64,000 nt of DNA from RPQJ01 sp963846885 (lineage in GTDB: Bacteria > Pseudomonadota > Gammaproteobacteria > Steroidobacterales > Steroidobacteraceae): the NCBI GenBank assembly GCA_963846885.1, contig CAWJXS010000014.1, forward strand, positions 41,034-105,033, written 5' to 3'. The stretch's first letter is position 1. The number at the start of each line of letters is the position of its first letter. The notes under the pieces were generated by a model. That model saw only the letters and a list, made by a program, of their open reading frames with translations, searched no databases and was not told the origin of the DNA. Below, piece by piece: positions 33,168-44,544 of this stretch. The translations under genes and the position numbers were made by a program.

Positions 33168-35462
33168 TCATCGCTGCATCGCCGGATGCGCATCCGCCTT
33201 GCCCGGCTGCGCAAATACTGCGGAGGCCAGGATCGCGTCGAGGCGGGTCTGCCGTGCGCTGCGATCCGCGTCCGGGGCCACGACAGTCTGCGCCTGGCGA
33301 CGGCCTGCAGCGTCCAGGTGCTGGACAGTGAGCCGGTGAGGCCGTTGCTCGACGATCAGCGAATCACCGGCGGCAACGACGAAGTTCTGCGGCGTGAACG
33401 GCGCGATGTCGATCTCGATGGTGGCGGCCTCGCCCTCCAATCGCCAAGTGTAGCGACGGCCCTGTGCGATGGGCTCGTACCGACCGTGCAAGCGGCCCGC
33501 TCCGATGCGTGCGACGAACTCGGCTGTTCCAAACGCTTGCGGCAGCCGCGGCAAAAGGCGCAGGACCTCGCGCTGCATCTCCGGCTGCACACCGAGTACG
33601 CCCTGGTACCAGGTGCGCAGCTGTTCGGCGTTGGACCAACCTTGCAGGTACGTACCCGTGAGGCGCGGTGCCGACTCGCCAGGGTGCGGATAGGCGTCGA
33701 GGTTTTCGGGCAGGCCGCCTACCACACCCCGTGTCAGTGCGATTTCATTGGCGTGGGTGAATAGCTGCCACGCCAGCTCCGTCTGACCCATCTCCAGCAT
33801 GCGCTGCATCGCGATGCCGTTGAGCCAGGGCCAGACCGCTCCGTTATGGTAGGCCGCATCCTTGTGGTAGTGCTCCGGCGCCACGTGGTACGGATGAAAG
33901 CCGGGGTCGGCCTGGTCGAGCGTAGCCACACCCCACGGATAAACCAGTGCCTGCCACTTCGTACGCAGGATACGTGCGGCAACTTCCGGTTGATCCACCA
34001 GTGACAGCGCGAACAGCGCGTTCGGACGCACCTGGAAGTTCGGCACGCCCTGCGCATCGAGGTGATCGGCCATGCGGGCGGACGCGGTGTCGACGAAATC
34101 GCGTGCAAAGTTGCTCCGCAACCGCTCTGCCGCTGCTGACCAGCGCGCCGCCGCTGCTTCATCGCGCAGCGTCTGCGCAAATTCGACGCCCGCTCGCAGC
34201 TGCTCGTACCACAGCGCCTGGATGTCGTTGGCTCGTGTGCTGCGCGGCGAATAGGACACCTTGTCGGGTTCGCGTCGCGCGTCCATCCAGGTCTCGTTGT
34301 CCGCGTGGACCAGGAAGCCGGAGGCGTCGGTGAAGTTCAGCAGTGCGCCGTCGATGCTGGCCTGCACGTTTGGATACAGCTCGGCGATCAGCGTGCGGTC
34401 GCCCGTGTAGCGCACGTAGTCGCGCAGCGCGATGACCCAGCGCGGCGTGCCATCCGTCGTGTGGTAGTCGATGCTGCCCGGCTTGACGATGTTCGGCATC
34501 CGCCCGTAGAAGCGGGAGTTTCGATCGAGCTCCTGGAAACGCGCAAAGGATGTGAGCACGGCCCGGGCTTCCTCGAACCGACCGGTCACGAGCGTCGCGC
34601 CTGGCAGCGAAATGAAGCTGTCGCGGCCCCAGTACTCGTTGAACCAGGGCAGTCCCGCGTAGATCCCTGCCCCGCGCTGCTCGGTGACCAGGGAATCCGT
34701 CGTGAGCGACAGCCAACGAAGAGCAGACGTCAACCGTGGGTCGTCCGTGCTGACGTAGTGCTCTCCATTCAGCACCGCGGCGACGCGCGCGGCACGTGCG
34801 GCGTGCCATTCAACGGCGTGCAGGCGCGCCTGCTCGAGCAGGGCCCCTGCAGCCTCGCGCGAAGGTCCTACCGCAATCAGGAAGCCACGGTCGCTTGGAC
34901 CCACCGCAATGAAGTCGATACCGGCCGCGTCGCCGTCCTGTCGCGACGTGTACCAGTCGATTCCCCCTGCGGTGGGCAGCCGCGCCAGCGTGTCGCCTTC
35001 CAGTTCCAGCCTTAACCTCGCAGCGGGGGTCGCTGCGACGTCGCTTTCGATCTCGATCTCAAGGGCGTCCTGCCGGTCGAACAGCCGCAACGTTGCCGTG
35101 ACGCCCTGCGGATAGCGACGCACCAATGCATCCGGCTGTACGACCACCGTCGCGGTCGGCGGCTCGAGCAGCAGCTCACCCTGGTACAGGCGATACCCAC
35201 CGAAGATGCGGCGGCCCGCGATGTTGTAACCGCGGAAGTACGCGTGCTCTGGGTGGTCGTTGCGATGCGTCTGCGTGTAGTAGAACGCCGAACGCTTGTT
35301 GGTGAACGAGACCGCGCGGTTCTCCGCGGCGGACACGGGCATCTCCAGGGACTGCACCGTGACCACGGGCGTTCGTGCGCTCGCAGGTGACTGCACCTGC
35401 GGCGTCGCGCAGCCGCTCAGCAACAGCAGTACCGCAGCGATCATTGCAGGAGCGGGAGTCAT
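33168..35462 (-). CDS. Lipoprotein amylo-alpha-1,6-glucosidase-like (GH133) hydrolase
   Basis: This is a 764-residue lipoprotein (MTPAPAMIAAVLLLLSGCAT, lipobox LSGC). An N-terminal beta-sandwich (VSFTNKRSAFYYTQTHR) precedes an (alpha/alpha)6 barrel related to the C-terminal domain of glycogen-debranching enzymes: GLPWFNEYWGRDSFISLPG, GSIDYHTTDGTPRWVIALRD, DNETWMDARR and HNGAVWPWLNGIAMQRM. The acidic residues in WGRD and ETWMD are probable catalytic or binding positions. It may trim branched alpha-glucan outside the cytoplasm and so complement the glucan operon 20 kb away. I start at the ATG at 35462 because the lipoprotein signal begins there; the frame is open further upstream. Confidence 0.78.
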   Translation of the reverse strand: MTPAPAMIAAVLLLLSGCATPQVQSPASARTPVVTVQSLEMPVSAAENRAVSFTNKRSAFYYTQTHRNDHPEHAYFRGYNIAGRRIFGGYRLYQGELLLEPPTATVVVQPDALVRRYPQGVTATLRLFDRQDALEIEIESDVAATPAARLRLELEGDTLARLPTAGGIDWYTSRQDGDAAGIDFIAVGPSDRGFLIAVGPSREAAGALLEQARLHAVEWHAARAARVAAVLNGEHYVSTDDPRLTSALRWLSLTTDSLVTEQRGAGIYAGLPWFNEYWGRDSFISLPGATLVTGRFEEARAVLTSFARFQELDRNSRFYGRMPNIVKPGSIDYHTTDGTPRWVIALRDYVRYTGDRTLIAELYPNVQASIDGALLNFTDASGFLVHADNETWMDARREPDKVSYSPRSTRANDIQALWYEQLRAGVEFAQTLRDEAAAARWSAAAERLRSNFARDFVDTASARMADHLDAQGVPNFQVRPNALFALSLVDQPEVAARILRTKWQALVYPWGVATLDQADPGFHPYHVAPEHYHKDAAYHNGAVWPWLNGIAMQRMLEMGQTELAWQLFTHANEIALTRGVVGGLPENLDAYPHPGESAPRLTGTYLQGWSNAEQLRTWYQGVLGVQPEMQREVLRLLPRLPQAFGTAEFVARIGAGRLHGRYEPIAQGRRYTWRLEGEAATIEIDIAPFTPQNFVVAAGDSLIVEQRPHRLTVQHLDAAGRRQAQTVVAPDADRSARQTRLDAILASAVFAQPGKADAHPAMQR

Positions 35463-35550
35463 CGGCTGTCTGGAGGTTCCGGCGCGGATGCGACGATGCG
35501 CTCCAGAGTTTACGCTAGGATCGATAGACAGTTGCCTGGAGGTTGGCCGC

Positions 35551-36753
35551 ATGTCCGTCCCCACCGCATCGCCGACGCCCATAGGCGAGCCCTCGATGGG
35601 CGACCTCGCGCCGATGCCAACCGCGCATGTGATCGTCGGGGTGCAGCACGACGGACGCAGCGTGACGCTCGACTGGAGCGACGGACGCCAGAGCCGTTTC
35701 CCGGCCCTCTGGCTGCGGGACAATTGCGCGTGCCCGGAGTGCCGTCATCCGCAGGCGCTGGAACGAACGTTCATGTTCATCGACCACGGTGCACCGCGCA
35801 TCGCTTCGGCGCGCGTCGGCAGTGACAGCGCGCTCGAAGTTGAATTCAGGACCGGTGATACCGTCCACGCCTCGCGCTATGCGCGCGGCTGGCTGCGCAC
35901 GTACGACAACGCCTCCGCGGCGCTGTCTGAGCGGCAGCGCCGGCTGATGCTGTGGGACGCGGGAATCAACGACACACTGCCAGTGGTCGACTACGCGGCG
36001 TACATGCACTCTGCCGCTGGCCTGCGGGCGTGGATCGAGGCGATCCAGCAACACGGCATCGTGTTGTTACGCGGGGTTCCGGCGCAGCCGGGCGAACTCT
36101 TTCCCATTGCGCGACGCATCGGCGCGATGCGCCCCACCAATTTCGGCGAGCACTACGACGTCGTATCGATGCCCAATCCCAACGCGTCGGCCTACACGTC
36201 GATGGGTCTCGAACTGCACACGGACCTCGCCAACTGGCATTCGCCGCCCGACGTGCAGTTGTTGTTCTGCGTGAAAAGCAGCGTCAAGGGCGGGGAGTCG
36301 TTGTTTGCGGATGGCTTCAGGGTGGCAGAGGATCTGCGGGTGAGAGACCCGGAGGCGTTCCGGCTGCTGAGCACGCAGCCAATGGAATTCCGCTTTCATG
36401 ACGACTCCTGCGATATCCGCACCCGTGCGCCCGCGATCACGCTCGATCCCAGCGGACGCATTACCTGCATCCGCTTCAACAACTGGCTGCGTGCGCCGAT
36501 GGTTTTGCCTGCGGACCTGATCGAGCCGATGTACGCAGCGCTCGCGACTTTCTGGCGCATGTTGCGCGATCCGGCGTATCACCTGAACTTGCGGCTGGAG
36601 CCCGGCTGCCTGATCGCGTACGACAATCACCGCGTGCTGCACGGTCGCGCGAGCTTCGACCCGACGACCGGCGAGCGGCATCTGCAGGGTTGCTACCTCA
36701 ACCTCGAAGATCTCGAAACGCAACTGCGGCTGCTGGACAGGGCCCAGGCCTGA
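35551..36753 (+). CDS. Gamma-butyrobetaine hydroxylase-like 2OG-Fe(II) dioxygenase
   Basis: This is a 400-residue protein with the two-domain design of gamma-butyrobetaine and trimethyllysine hydroxylases. The N-terminal zinc domain has LWLRDNCACPECRHP (about 54-68). The TauD-type double-stranded beta-helix follows, with the iron ligands in GLELHTDLANWHS (His near 223 and Asp two residues later) and the distal His in YDNHRVLHGRASF (near 360). GSIDSCLEVGRM just before the chosen ATG is untranslated; GGAGG lies 9 bases upstream of 35551. It probably hydroxylates a quaternary amine such as gamma-butyrobetaine, and it sits next to a dimethylglycine-dehydrogenase-like gene. Confidence 0.85.
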   Translation: MSVPTASPTPIGEPSMGDLAPMPTAHVIVGVQHDGRSVTLDWSDGRQSRFPALWLRDNCACPECRHPQALERTFMFIDHGAPRIASARVGSDSALEVEFRTGDTVHASRYARGWLRTYDNASAALSERQRRLMLWDAGINDTLPVVDYAAYMHSAAGLRAWIEAIQQHGIVLLRGVPAQPGELFPIARRIGAMRPTNFGEHYDVVSMPNPNASAYTSMGLELHTDLANWHSPPDVQLLFCVKSSVKGGESLFADGFRVAEDLRVRDPEAFRLLSTQPMEFRFHDDSCDIRTRAPAITLDPSGRITCIRFNNWLRAPMVLPADLIEPMYAALATFWRMLRDPAYHLNLRLEPGCLIAYDNHRVLHGRASFDPTTGERHLQGCYLNLEDLETQLRLLDRAQA

Positions 36754-36920
36754 TGCGCTAGCGGTCACGTGGATTCCCCGGCATCCGGCGTGCGCTTTGC
36801 GCTGCATGCCCGTCAAGGACAGCGGCCCCATTTCTGGCGTTGGCGGTGATCGGGGTATCCTTGCCCGGTCATCTAATCGAACCCGGACACCCGGGTTCGC
36901 CAATCACCCGGGATCCGTCC

Positions 36921-39384
36921 ATGGCCAATCCTCCTGCGCTCCCCACGCACGCCCGCGTCGTCATCGTCGGCGGCGGCGTCATCGGCACCTCCACCGCTTA
37001 TCACCTGGCCGCGATGGGCTGGAAAGACATCGTGCTGCTCGAGCGGCACCAGCTGACCGCCGGCACCACCTGGCACGCGGCCGGGCTCATGGTCACGTAC
37101 GGCTCGACTTCGGAGACGTCGACCGAGATCCGCAAGTACACGCGCGATCTCTACGGGCGTCTCGAGGCGGAGACGGGACAGGCAACGGGATTCATGCCGA
37201 TCGGCTTCATCGAGGTTGCCTCCGACGCGGATCGCCTCGAGGAATTCCGGCGGGTGGCGGCGTTCAACCGCTATTGCGGCATCGACGTGCAGGAAATCTC
37301 GCCGCGCGAGGTCCAGCAGCTGTTTCCGCTCGCCAGGGTCGACGACGTGCAAGCCGGCTTTTACGTCAAGGAAGACGGCCGCGTGAACCCGGTCGACGTC
37401 ACGATGGCACTCGGCAAAGGCGCGCGAATGCGTGGCGTGAAGATTTTCGAAGGCGTGCCCGCAACCGGCGTGCTGCAGAAAAACGGCCGCGTCACCGGCG
37501 TAAGCACCCCCTTCGGCGACATCAAGACGGACTACGTCGTCAACTGCGGTGGCCTGTGGGCGCGCGAGTTCGGTGCGCAGTCGGGCGTCGCGATCTCGAA
37601 CCAGGCCGCCGAGCATTACTACCTGATCACCGAGGCGATCAAGGACCTGCCGCAGAACATGCCAGTGCTCGAAGACCCGTCCAGCTACGGCTATTACCGG
37701 CAGGAGGGCGGTGGCCTGATGGTCGGCCTGTTCGAACCCGTGTGCGCGCCCTGGAAGATCGAGGGTTCGCCCACCGACACGCCCTACCTCGACCTGGAGC
37801 CCGACTGGGAACGCATGGGGCCGTACCTCGAGACGGCCATGGCGCGCGTGCCCATCACCTCGCAGGTCGGCATGAAGAAATTCTTCTGCGGACCGGAAAG
37901 CTTCACGCCCGACCTGAAGCCGATCGTGGGCGAGGCGCCCGAGCTGCGCGGTTACTTCGTCGCAGCCGGCCTCAACTCGATCGGCATTCTCACGGGCGGC
38001 GGGCTCGGTCGCGTGATGGCGCACTGGATCATCAATGGCCTGCCCGACGTCGACGTGACCGGCATGAACATCGACCGCGTGCTGCCCTACCAGGCCAACC
38101 CGGACTACCGCCGCGCACGCACGGTCGAGTCGCTCGGCATGGTTTACAAGTGCCATTACCCGACGCACACGCTCAAGAGCGCGCGCGATGCGCGCAGGTC
38201 GCCGTTCCACGATCGCCTCGCGGCGCAAGGCGCGTATTTCATCGAGACGAGCGGCTGGGAGAGTCCGGCGTGGTACGCAGGTGCCGGCAAGACGCCCGAC
38301 CCGGGGCCCGACACCTGGGCGCGGCCAAGCTGGTGGTCGCAGTGGGAGGCCGAGCACCGGGCCGCACGCGAGAACGTGATCGTCATGGACATGTCGTTCA
38401 TGGGCAAATTCATGGTGCAGGGCCGCGATGCGGGCCGTTGCCTCAACCGCATCTCCGCGAACGACGTCGACGGCGCGGCGGGCATGATCACGTACACCCA
38501 GTGGCTCAACACGGACGGCAGGCTGGAAGCGGACCTCACCGTGACCAAGCTCGCCGATGACAGGTTCTTCGTCGTCGTCACCGACACGATGGTCCGTCAT
38601 GCCGAGACGCTGGATGAAGCGCAACATGCCGGACGACGCGCATGCATTCGTCACGGACGTCACGTCCGGTTACGGGCAACTGAACGTGCAGGGCCCACGC
38701 TCGCGGGAGTTGCTGCAGTCGCTGACCAGCGTCGACCTCTCGCACGAAGCCTTTCCGTTCCGTGCGGCCCGCGAGATCGACATCGGCTACGCGCGAGTGC
38801 TGTGCACGCGCATCACGTACCTGGGCGAACTGGGTTACGAGCTGTTCATCCCGACCGACCAGGCCGTCCACGTGTACGACAAGGTGGTCGCGGCCGGCAC
38901 GAAGTTCGGCCTGGTGCACGCCGGACTGCGCGCCCTCGGCAGCCTGCGACTCGAGAAAGGCTATCGCGACTACGGTCACGACCTGGACAACACCGACGAC
39001 CCCTACGAAACCGGCCTGGGCTTCGCCATCGACGTGAAGAAGCCCGACGGGTTCATCGGCAAGGAAGCGCTGCTCGAGCGCAAGGCCAAGGGACCGCTGC
39101 AACGACGGCTGGTGTCGGTGCTGGTCCAGGATCCCGCGCCGCAATTGCACCATGCGGAGATCGTGCTGCGCGACGGCAAGCCCGTGGGTTACGTGCGCGC
39201 CGCATCGTACGGCCACACGCTGGGAGGATCCGTGGGGCTCGCTTTCCTCGAGCCGAAGCAGACCGTCGACGAGGCCTACCTCACGTCCGGCACGTGGGAG
39301 GTGGATATTGCAGGGACGCGCTATCCCGTGATCGTTTCCAGCCGGCCGCTGTACGACCCGAAGGCGGAACGCACGAAGATGTAG
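36921..39384 (+). pseudogene. Dimethylglycine/sarcosine dehydrogenase-like FAD + GcvT protein, frameshifted
   Basis: Once the frame is repaired this is a protein of about 820 residues. The N-terminal half is a DAO-type FAD oxidoreductase (ARVVIVGGGVIGTSTAYHLA, TAGTTWHAAGLMVTYGSTS, GPESFTPDLKPIVGEAPEL). The C-terminal half is a folate-binding GcvT domain (SFMGKFMVQGRDAGRCLNRI, LGELGYELFIPTDQAVHVYD, then GLRALGSLRLEKGYRDYGHD). The frame breaks near 38611: DTMVRHAET continues one frame over as WMKRNMPDDAHAF, consistent with one extra base in GAGACGCTGGATG. Such enzymes demethylate dimethylglycine or sarcosine and pass formaldehyde to tetrahydrofolate. It follows the 2OG dioxygenase, 168 bases downstream on the same strand. 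Confidence 0.88.
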
Positions 39385-39499
39385 CGCAGCGCTGGCCCCG
39401 CAGGGTGGCCCCCGCGGCAGCCGCAAGCGCGCAAAGGGCTGCACGCTGCGACCGGGCGGCTCTCCGCCCGGTCGGTAGCGCGGGTTCAGCTCTGGTGTA

Positions 39500-39632
39500 T
39501 CAGAACCGCAGCGAGAGACCGACGTTGACGTTGAAGCCGTCTTCGTCGTCGATGTAGTTCTCGGCGCCGACCATGTTCAGTGTACGACACGCCCATCAGC
39601 ACGCCGACGTGCTGCGGTGCATCTAGGTAAGA
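39500..39632 (-). pseudogene. Remnant of an outer-membrane beta-barrel protein
   Basis: On the minus strand the sequence ends with NMVGAENYIDDEDGFNVNV, then GLSLRF and a stop; an aromatic C-terminal Phe after an alternating strand is the hallmark of an outer-membrane barrel. One frame over, the preceding codons read APQHVGVLMGVSYT, a fitting penultimate strand, so a single-base shift near 39580 separates them. Nothing recognisable lies further upstream, so only the last 40 or so residues survive. The rest of 39385-39774 holds a GC-rich stretch with no gene. Confidence 0.55.
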
Positions 39633-39774
39633 CGCAGTTGGTTGCGCTTGCAGCCGGATCGACGAGCCCTGTGGTATCGGTGCGACAGGCCGGTGCACGG
39701 AACAATTGCCCGGCGCACCCTGTCTCAGATGGGCCAGGGTCCCTTGGATTGTTTACTCTAGGAGCGTGGCTGGG

Positions 39775-40476
39775 ATGAACCGGAAAGTCGCACAAGCCTT
39801 GCTGGGCGCGGCCATGTTGGCTGCACTGGCGGGCTGCGCCTATCAGGATCCCCTCGCCCTGCCTGACCTGGGCCCGCCGGCGCGATCGAGCCAACAGCAG
39901 TATCCGGGGTACAGCCCGTACTACGGGTCCGGGTACAACTACGGCTATGGCTATGGCTCGGGCTATCGTCCCGGCTACGACCCGTACTACAGCCAATACT
40001 ACGGCGGCGGCGACCCGCGCTATTACGCGCCAGGCGTCGTCTACGTGCCTTACCCGCGGTACGTGCCCGTGCCCTGCGCCGACGCGAATGGCGACGGCCG
40101 CTGTGACCAGCGACCGCCGAAGAACCGCGGCCACCACGACGACGCTGGCGATGGCGGCGACCGGCCCGATGACAAGCACAACGGTGTCGAACGTCCGCCA
40201 CGCCCCAGGGACGACACCCCGGGGGATGGTCCCCGCGTGCGTCGTGGTGAGGTCGATCGATACACCGCGCCGGGGATGACGCCACTCATCGTTCCCCGCG
40301 CGCCCGCTACGCCGAATGTGGGCGTGCCGCCGCCACCCCGTCCTGCGCAGGTGCGGCCGCCGGAACCGCCGCGTCGTGCCGCGCCGCCGCCCGACCGCGG
40401 CCCGCGTGTCAGCCCGGGTCGACCTGCGGCCACGAGTGACGATCGCTCACCGTCGCGTCCGACGCCGGAGCCCTGA
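39775..40476 (+). CDS. Gly/Tyr-rich and Pro-rich lipoprotein of unknown function
   Basis: This is a 233-residue protein with a lipoprotein signal (MNRKVAQALLGAAMLAALAG, then Cys). A low-complexity Tyr/Gly region follows (YPGYSPYYGSGYNYGYGY and YYSQYYGGG, about residues 42-85), then an EF-hand-like ADANGDGRCDQR, and a Pro/Arg-rich, disordered C-terminal half. The ATG at 39775 is chosen because it starts the signal peptide and GGAG lies about 14 bases upstream. It may be a surface or periplasmic lipoprotein with sticky Tyr/Gly repeats. No family was recognised. Confidence 0.75.
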   Translation: MNRKVAQALLGAAMLAALAGCAYQDPLALPDLGPPARSSQQQYPGYSPYYGSGYNYGYGYGSGYRPGYDPYYSQYYGGGDPRYYAPGVVYVPYPRYVPVPCADANGDGRCDQRPPKNRGHHDDAGDGGDRPDDKHNGVERPPRPRDDTPGDGPRVRRGEVDRYTAPGMTPLIVPRAPATPNVGVPPPPRPAQVRPPEPPRRAAPPPDRGPRVSPGRPAATSDDRSPSRPTPEP

Positions 40477-40523
40477 GCGCAGAACGTCGAGCTTCGCGCC
40501 GCGACGTCGTCGATAATCCAGCG

Positions 40524-42167
<1,644 letters not shown>

Positions 42168-42168
42168 C

Positions 42169-42567
42169 TCAGGGCTTGCGGGCAAAAAGCCAGGGAGCCA
42201 CCGCGAGCCAGCCGAGTGCGAGGTAGTAGGCCGCACCCGACAGCGGATCACGTTCGAACAGCGCCTGCCAGACGGTCATGCCACGCAGAACGACCCCGAC
42301 GACGACGTCGGCGCACAGCACGAAGGCGAATGCGATCGCACCGACCTGCAGCCACCCGGCTTTGCCGTGGATGCTGCTGCTGAACCGTCGGGTAACGAAC
42401 CGGGCAGCTACCGCGACGACTGCGAGCATCAACGGCATTTCGAGCAACTCTGCCGCGCGCGTCCCGATGGCGGGCACGACGAGCAGCACGCGCAGTGTTC
42501 CGAGCAGGAACCCAGCGCCAAAGACGAGAGCGAAATAGACGGCAGCCGTTCGCAGCGGTTGCAGCAC
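42169..42567 (-). CDS. Small four-helix membrane protein of unknown function
   Basis: This is a 132-residue inner-membrane protein with four predicted helices (AAVYFALVFGAGFLLGTLRV, EMPLMLAVVAVAARFV, GAIAFAFVLCADVVVGVVL and AAYYLALGWLAVAPWLF). The N-terminal LGTLRVLLVVPAIGTRAAEL is conserved-looking and probably family-specific, but I cannot name it. It is transcribed divergently from DUF2256-cryptochrome, 89 bases away, and convergently with the flavoprotein gene. Confidence 0.7.
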   Translation of the reverse strand: MLQPLRTAAVYFALVFGAGFLLGTLRVLLVVPAIGTRAAELLEMPLMLAVVAVAARFVTRRFSSSIHGKAGWLQVGAIAFAFVLCADVVVGVVLRGMTVWQALFERDPLSGAAYYLALGWLAVAPWLFARKP

Positions 42568-42656
42568 GAGAGGCTCCTTGCCGGCTCCGTGGGATGGCTT
42601 TTTGCTAAGGTACCGATTCTACGGTCGATTCGCTTCGCTGCCACGGCCCACTCGCG

Positions 42657-42830
42657 TTGCCTACCAAACCCTCCGCCTCCAGCTTCCGCGGCAACAAGGC
42701 GTCGCTGCCCAGCAAGCCGTGCGTGGCCTGCGGCCGGCCGATGACTTGGCGTCGCCGCTGGGCCAGGACATGGGACGAAGTGAAGTACTGCTCGGACGCC
42801 TGCCGGCGCACCAAGGCTGCACGTGAGTGA
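42657..42830 (+). CDS. DUF2256 small zinc-finger protein
   Basis: This 57-residue gene begins with TTG, the only in-frame start codon before the conserved region. The protein reads FRGNKASLPSKPCVACGRPM, then TWRRRWARTWDEVKYCSDAC and RRTK. Two Cys-x2/3-Cys pairs (CVAC and CSDAC) make a zinc knuckle. DUF2256 genes are commonly found beside cryptochrome/photolyase genes. Here its stop overlaps the photolyase GTG start by 8 bases, so translation is coupled. The function is unknown. Confidence 0.85.
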   Translation: MPTKPSASSFRGNKASLPSKPCVACGRPMTWRRRWARTWDEVKYCSDACRRTKAARE

Positions 42831-44364
42831 GCTGCGCAACCTGATCGTCGTGCTGGGCGACCAGCTCGACCTGGACGCCACGGCGTTCGACGGGTTCGAC
42901 CCCGCGCACGATGCCGTCTGGATGGCCGAGGTGGACGAGGAATCCACGCACGTCTGGTCGAGCAAGCCGCGCACGGTGATGTTCCTTGCCGCCATGCGCC
43001 ACTTCGCGCAGGCCTTGCGCGCCGCTGGGCGTGCGTTGCATTACGCGACGCTGGACGCTGCAGACAATCGCGGCAGCCTGCAGCTTCAACTGCAGTACGA
43101 CATCGAACGCCTGCGCCCGGCCGGGCTGGTGCTGACAGCGCCCGGCGACTGGCGCGTGCTGCAGGCAATCAAAGCCGCGGCAGAGGCGCAGGGATTGCCG
43201 CTGGACGTGCGCGAAGATCGCCACTTCTACTGCAGCGTGCGCGAGTTCGCCGCTTACGCGCGCGGTCGCAAGTCGCTGCGCATGGAGTACTTCTATCGCG
43301 AGATGCGTAAGCGTCATGGCGTGCTGATGACGGGCGACGAACCCGAAGGCGGGCAATGGAACTTCGACGCCGACAACCGCGAGTCGTTTGGCGCCGCCGG
43401 GCCGGGTACCGTACCGCCGCGTGCTGCCTTCGCGCCCGATGACATTACGCGCGAGGTCATCGCACTGGTCGAAGCGCGCTTTGCCACGCATCCGGGCCGG
43501 CTCGACAGCTTCGCCTGGCCGGTGACGCGCGAGCACGCGCTCCTGTCGCTGCAGCGCTTCGTCGCCGAGCGCCTGCCTTCGTTCGGTCGCTACCAGGACG
43601 CGATGTGGCCGGGCGATCCGTGGCTGTATCACTCGCACATTTCGGCGGCATTGAACCTGAAGTTGCTGAACCCGCGCGAGGTGGTGGCAGCGGCCGTGGC
43701 TGCATACCACGCAGGCGCGGCCTCGCTGCCGAGCGTCGAAGGCTTCGTGCGCCAGATCCTGGGATGGCGCGAGTATGTGCGCGGCATCTATTGGACGCGC
43801 ATGCCCGGCTACCTCGAACTCAACGAGCTGGATGCACAGCAGAACCTGCCTGCCTGGTATTGGAACGGCGCCACCGACATGGCCTGCCTGCACGACGCTT
43901 TGACGCAGACGCTGGCGCACGGCTACGCGAACCACATCCAGCGGCTCATGGTGACCGGCCTGTTCGCGTTGATGTACGGCGTGCAACCGCAGCAGGTGCA
44001 TGCGTGGTACCTGGCCGTGTACGTGGACGCCATCGAATGGGCCGAGTTGCCCAATTCGCTGGGCATGAGCCAGTACGCCGACGGCGGGCTGATGGCCAGC
44101 AAACCGTATGTAGCCACGGGCAAGTACATCCAGCGCATGAGTCCGTACTGCCGGGGCTGTCGTTACGACCCTGCGCAACGCACCGGCGACGCGGCGTGTC
44201 CGTTCACCACGCTGTACTGGGATTTCCTGCTGCAGCACGAAGCGAGGCTGGGGTCGAACCCGCGCATGGCACTGCAGGTTCGAAATCTTGCGCGGCTGAA
44301 CGACGCGGAGAAGCAGGCGATCCGCGAGCGTTCGGCTGCCATCCGGCGAGGGGATGTAGCGTAG
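42823..44364 (+). CDS. Iron-sulfur bacterial cryptochrome/(6-4) photolyase (FeS-BCP)
   Basis: This is a 513-residue FAD flavoprotein of the PhrB/CryB group, which repairs (6-4) photoproducts with light. The N-terminal antenna domain starts LRNLIVVLGDQLDLDATAFD. The cluster ligands are present: Cys355 (TDMACLHDALT), Cys443 and Cys446 (MSPYCRGCRYDP) and Cys459 (GDAACPFTTLY). These are each offset by five from Agrobacterium PhrB (350, 438, 441, 454), with identical spacing. The catalytic-site segment YANHIQRLMV is intact. The start is GTG within the DUF2256 3' end. Confidence 0.95.
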   Translation: MSELRNLIVVLGDQLDLDATAFDGFDPAHDAVWMAEVDEESTHVWSSKPRTVMFLAAMRHFAQALRAAGRALHYATLDAADNRGSLQLQLQYDIERLRPAGLVLTAPGDWRVLQAIKAAAEAQGLPLDVREDRHFYCSVREFAAYARGRKSLRMEYFYREMRKRHGVLMTGDEPEGGQWNFDADNRESFGAAGPGTVPPRAAFAPDDITREVIALVEARFATHPGRLDSFAWPVTREHALLSLQRFVAERLPSFGRYQDAMWPGDPWLYHSHISAALNLKLLNPREVVAAAVAAYHAGAASLPSVEGFVRQILGWREYVRGIYWTRMPGYLELNELDAQQNLPAWYWNGATDMACLHDALTQTLAHGYANHIQRLMVTGLFALMYGVQPQQVHAWYLAVYVDAIEWAELPNSLGMSQYADGGLMASKPYVATGKYIQRMSPYCRGCRYDPAQRTGDAACPFTTLYWDFLLQHEARLGSNPRMALQVRNLARLNDAEKQAIRERSAAIRRGDVA

Positions 44365-44544
44365 AGGCCCTGCCGGCCACGACATCGAGCCGCAGCAAGC
44401 ATCGGGTCCAAGGCTGGAACGCCGCCGCGGACTTTACGGCTTGCGTATCCGGGCCAGAACAACCATCGTTATTGAGCCCGCGGCAACTCCTGGAGGCGGG
44501 CGTGGCGATCGACTTCGCTTCATCCTTGCCCTGAGCTGCTCGGA

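Noticed and set aside
36797..38560. 587-codon Arg-rich frame overlapping the DMGDH-like gene
   Set aside because: It is the +1 shadow frame; the flavoprotein motifs lie in the other frame.
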